Origin: PLA3 sp964592235
GTDB lineage: Bacteria > Planctomycetota > Phycisphaerae > UBA1845 > UTPLA1
Direction of reading: 5' to 3'
NCBI GenBank assembly: GCA_964592235.1
Contig: CAZQCF010000001.1
Location: 62,001-126,000 of the forward strand
DNA length: 64,000 bases
Below the pieces are notes generated by a model that did not search any database, had not been told where the DNA came from, and worked only from the letters and a program-made list of their open reading frames with translations. A program made the position numbers and the translations under genes. Each line of letters starts with the position of its first letter. Within the stretch, counting starts at the first letter, position 1. Positions 62,526 through 64,000 of this stretch are shown here, in pieces.

Positions 62526-62824
62526 GACGCGCCTCCCCGCCTCGGCGGCTCCATGACCGGCAGGTCCACGCCGTCCACGATTCCGATGATCGTGTGATCC
62601 ACCGGCACAAACGCTTCCTCCAGCGCCATGGCCGCCTCGCGCCCGCCTTCGAAGTAAATCAACTCGCCCGGGCCGGCCATCCGCGTCGCATCGCAGCACA
62701 CAATCGGCGCGCCCGCCGGGTGCTGCTGCTTGTCCAACGGCTGCACGATGAGAAACGGAACGCCGGTCAGGCCCTTGTAAGCGACCGCGTTTACGAGCGT
62801 CCCCATCACGCGACCGAGGTGCAT
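62522..62824 (-). CDS. Microcompartment vertex protein (EutN/CcmL, BMC-P) 2
   Basis: 100 residues from ATG 62824, which overlaps the BMC-T stop by one base and has GGAGGG upstream. It starts MHLGRVMGTLVNAVAYKGLTGVPFLIVQPLD and contains ATRMAGPGELIYFEGGREAAMALEEAFVPVDHTIIGIVDGVDL, again EutN/CcmL. Two different vertex proteins in tandem suggest either specialised vertices or mixed pentamers. Confidence 0.9.
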   Translation of the reverse strand: MHLGRVMGTLVNAVAYKGLTGVPFLIVQPLDKQQHPAGAPIVCCDATRMAGPGELIYFEGGREAAMALEEAFVPVDHTIIGIVDGVDLPVMEPPRRGGAS

Positions 62825-63405
62825 CACCAGCCCTCCCCGAAACGCGTCGAGCGCGACAGCTTCTCGCGCACGGCATCGTCCCAGCGCGGAGTGATGCTGC
62901 TGCATGCCGGCGCAGGGCGATTGGCGATGCGGGTGCAGCCGATTTCAATCGCCGCCTCCACGTCCGCCTGCTCGCCGGTGAAGTACGCCAGTCCTTTGCC
63001 GCCCAGGCCATCGCCAAGGCGAAGCTGAACGAGGGTCACGTTCGCGCCCTTCACCGCGGCGTCGGCGGCTTCGAGCACGGCCGCGAGCGTCGGCGTCTCG
63101 ATGATGCCAAGCGTGTCAGGCGACCAGTCGGTCGTCGCGCCGCCAATGGCGGCATACACGGAGCGATCGACGTCGGGCAGTAGCACGCGGTCGATCAGGC
63201 TGTCAGCACCGTATTGGCAGCCCGTGGTGAAAGATTCCTGCACGGCGGCAACTTCGCCCTCAAAAAGAATGGCGAATCGGCCCGGCTGGAACGTGCCGAC
63301 GCGGATGATGTCCACCGGGGCCTTCTTGGCGAGCGCGTCGGCGGCGCGCGTGCCGAGTGCGATGCTGGCGTATTCGATCAGGGCGATGGCGGGTGCGTCG
63401 GACAC
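62824..63405 (-). CDS. Tandem-domain shell trimer protein (BMC-T, PduT-like)
   Basis: 193 residues from GTG 63405 (AGGGG upstream). Two BMC domains are visible: about 5-90 (AIALIEYASIALGTRAADALAKKAPVDIIRVGTFQPGRFAILFEG) and about 95-165 (LGIIETPTLAAVLEAADAAVKGANVTLVQLRLGDGLGGKGLAYFTG). Trimers of such proteins tile shell facets. The place where PduT has the Fe-S ligand Cys (TICPGK) has Gln here (TFQPGR), so no pore cluster is expected. Confidence 0.88.
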   Translation of the reverse strand: MSDAPAIALIEYASIALGTRAADALAKKAPVDIIRVGTFQPGRFAILFEGEVAAVQESFTTGCQYGADSLIDRVLLPDVDRSVYAAIGGATTDWSPDTLGIIETPTLAAVLEAADAAVKGANVTLVQLRLGDGLGGKGLAYFTGEQADVEAAIEIGCTRIANRPAPACSSITPRWDDAVREKLSRSTRFGEGW

Positions 63406-63414
63406 GTTTGGCCC

Positions 63415-64000
63415 CTAGACGATTCTGAAATGATCGACCAACACGCATCGGCGCTCGCGGGAGAAGGTCCGCGGGTCGGTCAGGCCCTCGCCGGTGGGGC
63501 TGGCGATGCTGAAGGAACAATATCCCTCGCCGCCCTCGCCGAGGCCGCAATAAATCGGCCCGTTCTTCACGAAGATGCTGCAATTGATCTCCCGGGCCAT
63601 GCGCGAGAGATTCGCCAGGTTCAGCGAGTGCATCGCGGCGGAGTGGCCGAACCCGTGTTCGGCTGCAATGGCGAGGTCGATGGCTTCGTCGGCGCTTTTC
63701 ACTCGCGCCACGGGCAAGACGGGCATGAGCTGCTCGGTCCAGATGAGCGGATGCTCGACCGGCACATCGAGGACGGCGAGCCGCACGGTATCGGGCACGC
63801 GCAGGCCGATCTGTTCGAGAATGACGTTCGCATTCTTGCCGATCCACTTTCGATTGATGACGCCCGGTTTGCGCGGGCCGCGCGTCTCCTCGAAGATGAC
63901 CTTTTCCAAGGCGCGGGTTTGCGGCGGCGTCAGGACGATCGCGCCGTTGGCCTGCATCACTTTCAGCAACTTGTCGGCAATCGCCTCCACCGCGAAGACT
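63415..64000 (-). CDS. CoA-acylating aldehyde dehydrogenase, C-terminal part
   Basis: About 195 residues, cut by the right window edge. The sequence matches the C-terminal half of PduP/EutE-type enzymes of microcompartments: AAEHGFGHSAAMHSLNLANLSRMAREINCSIFVKNGPIYCGLGEGGEGYCSFSIASPTGEGLTDPRTFSRERRCVLVDHFRIV. The catalytic Cys lies beyond the edge. Such enzymes oxidise an aldehyde to acyl-CoA with NAD+ inside the shell. The first gene seen in the operon, 9 bp upstream of the BMC-T start. Confidence 0.9.
   Translation of the reverse strand, partial: VFAVEAIADKLLKVMQANGAIVLTPPQTRALEKVIFEETRGPRKPGVINRKWIGKNANVILEQIGLRVPDTVRLAVLDVPVEHPLIWTEQLMPVLPVARVKSADEAIDLAIAAEHGFGHSAAMHSLNLANLSRMAREINCSIFVKNGPIYCGLGEGGEGYCSFSIASPTGEGLTDPRTFSRERRCVLVDHFRIV

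Overview
The window is GC-rich bacterial chromosome and most likely comes from a planctomycete (PVC superphylum, perhaps Phycisphaerae-like). This is inferred from several features together: dockerin-like C-termini on large secreted cytochromes, thrombospondin-type-3 Asp-rich secreted proteins, a microcompartment shell locus, and a lone nuoD. No rRNA or tRNA gene was recognised, so the class is uncertain.

Positions 1-29469 (+ strand) are an almost unbroken flagellar cluster. After a TPR protein and a FlgN-like chaperone come a soluble histidine kinase and a sigma-54-activating response regulator (FlgS/FlgR-like). A near-perfect -24/-12 sigma-54 promoter (5703-5718) lies directly downstream of the regulator and upstream of flgB. 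The order is then flgB, flgC, fliE, fliF, fliG, fliH, fliI, fliJ, a MotE-like gene, fliK, flgD, flgE, fliL, fliN, fliO, fliP, fliQ, fliR, flhB, flhA, flhF, flhG, a small membrane ORF, fliA and a small unknown ORF. The cluster builds the rod base, MS-ring, export gate and hook, and carries the FlhF/FlhG number and placement regulators. fliM, motA, motB, flgF-I and the filament genes are not in the window.

Positions 29600-45100 are mostly on the - strand: nuoD, an NhaD-type Na+/H+ antiporter, an Asp-rich calcium-binding protein, and a 1533-residue lipoprotein-like giant. The giant has IPT/TIG domains, calcium-binding repeats, and a central segment that resembles the pore-forming part of anthrax protective antigen. 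A tightly overlapped operon follows: sixA, CHAD, ppx/gppA and two thymidylate-kinase-like paralogues, which looks like polyphosphate or phosphate metabolism. A pectate-lyase-like beta-helix protein ends this stretch.

Positions 45100-64000 are mixed: a ferritin-like protein, Mrp/ApbC, two convergent secreted c-type cytochromes with dockerin-like tails, dnaG-rpoD, an orphan D12-class adenine methylase, a kinase-like protein, an Rrf2-type regulator, a DUF456 membrane protein, and the end of a bacterial microcompartment operon (CoA-acylating aldehyde dehydrogenase, BMC-T, two BMC-P). That operon runs off the right edge.

A second layer runs through the spaces between genes. One part is palindromic REP-like hairpins, several preceded by GTAG or GCAG. 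The other is arrays of degenerate heptamers, often arranged as two inverted arms. These punctuate the flagellar cluster at many gene junctions and in places supply stop codons, Shine-Dalgarno-like sequence or N-terminal codons.
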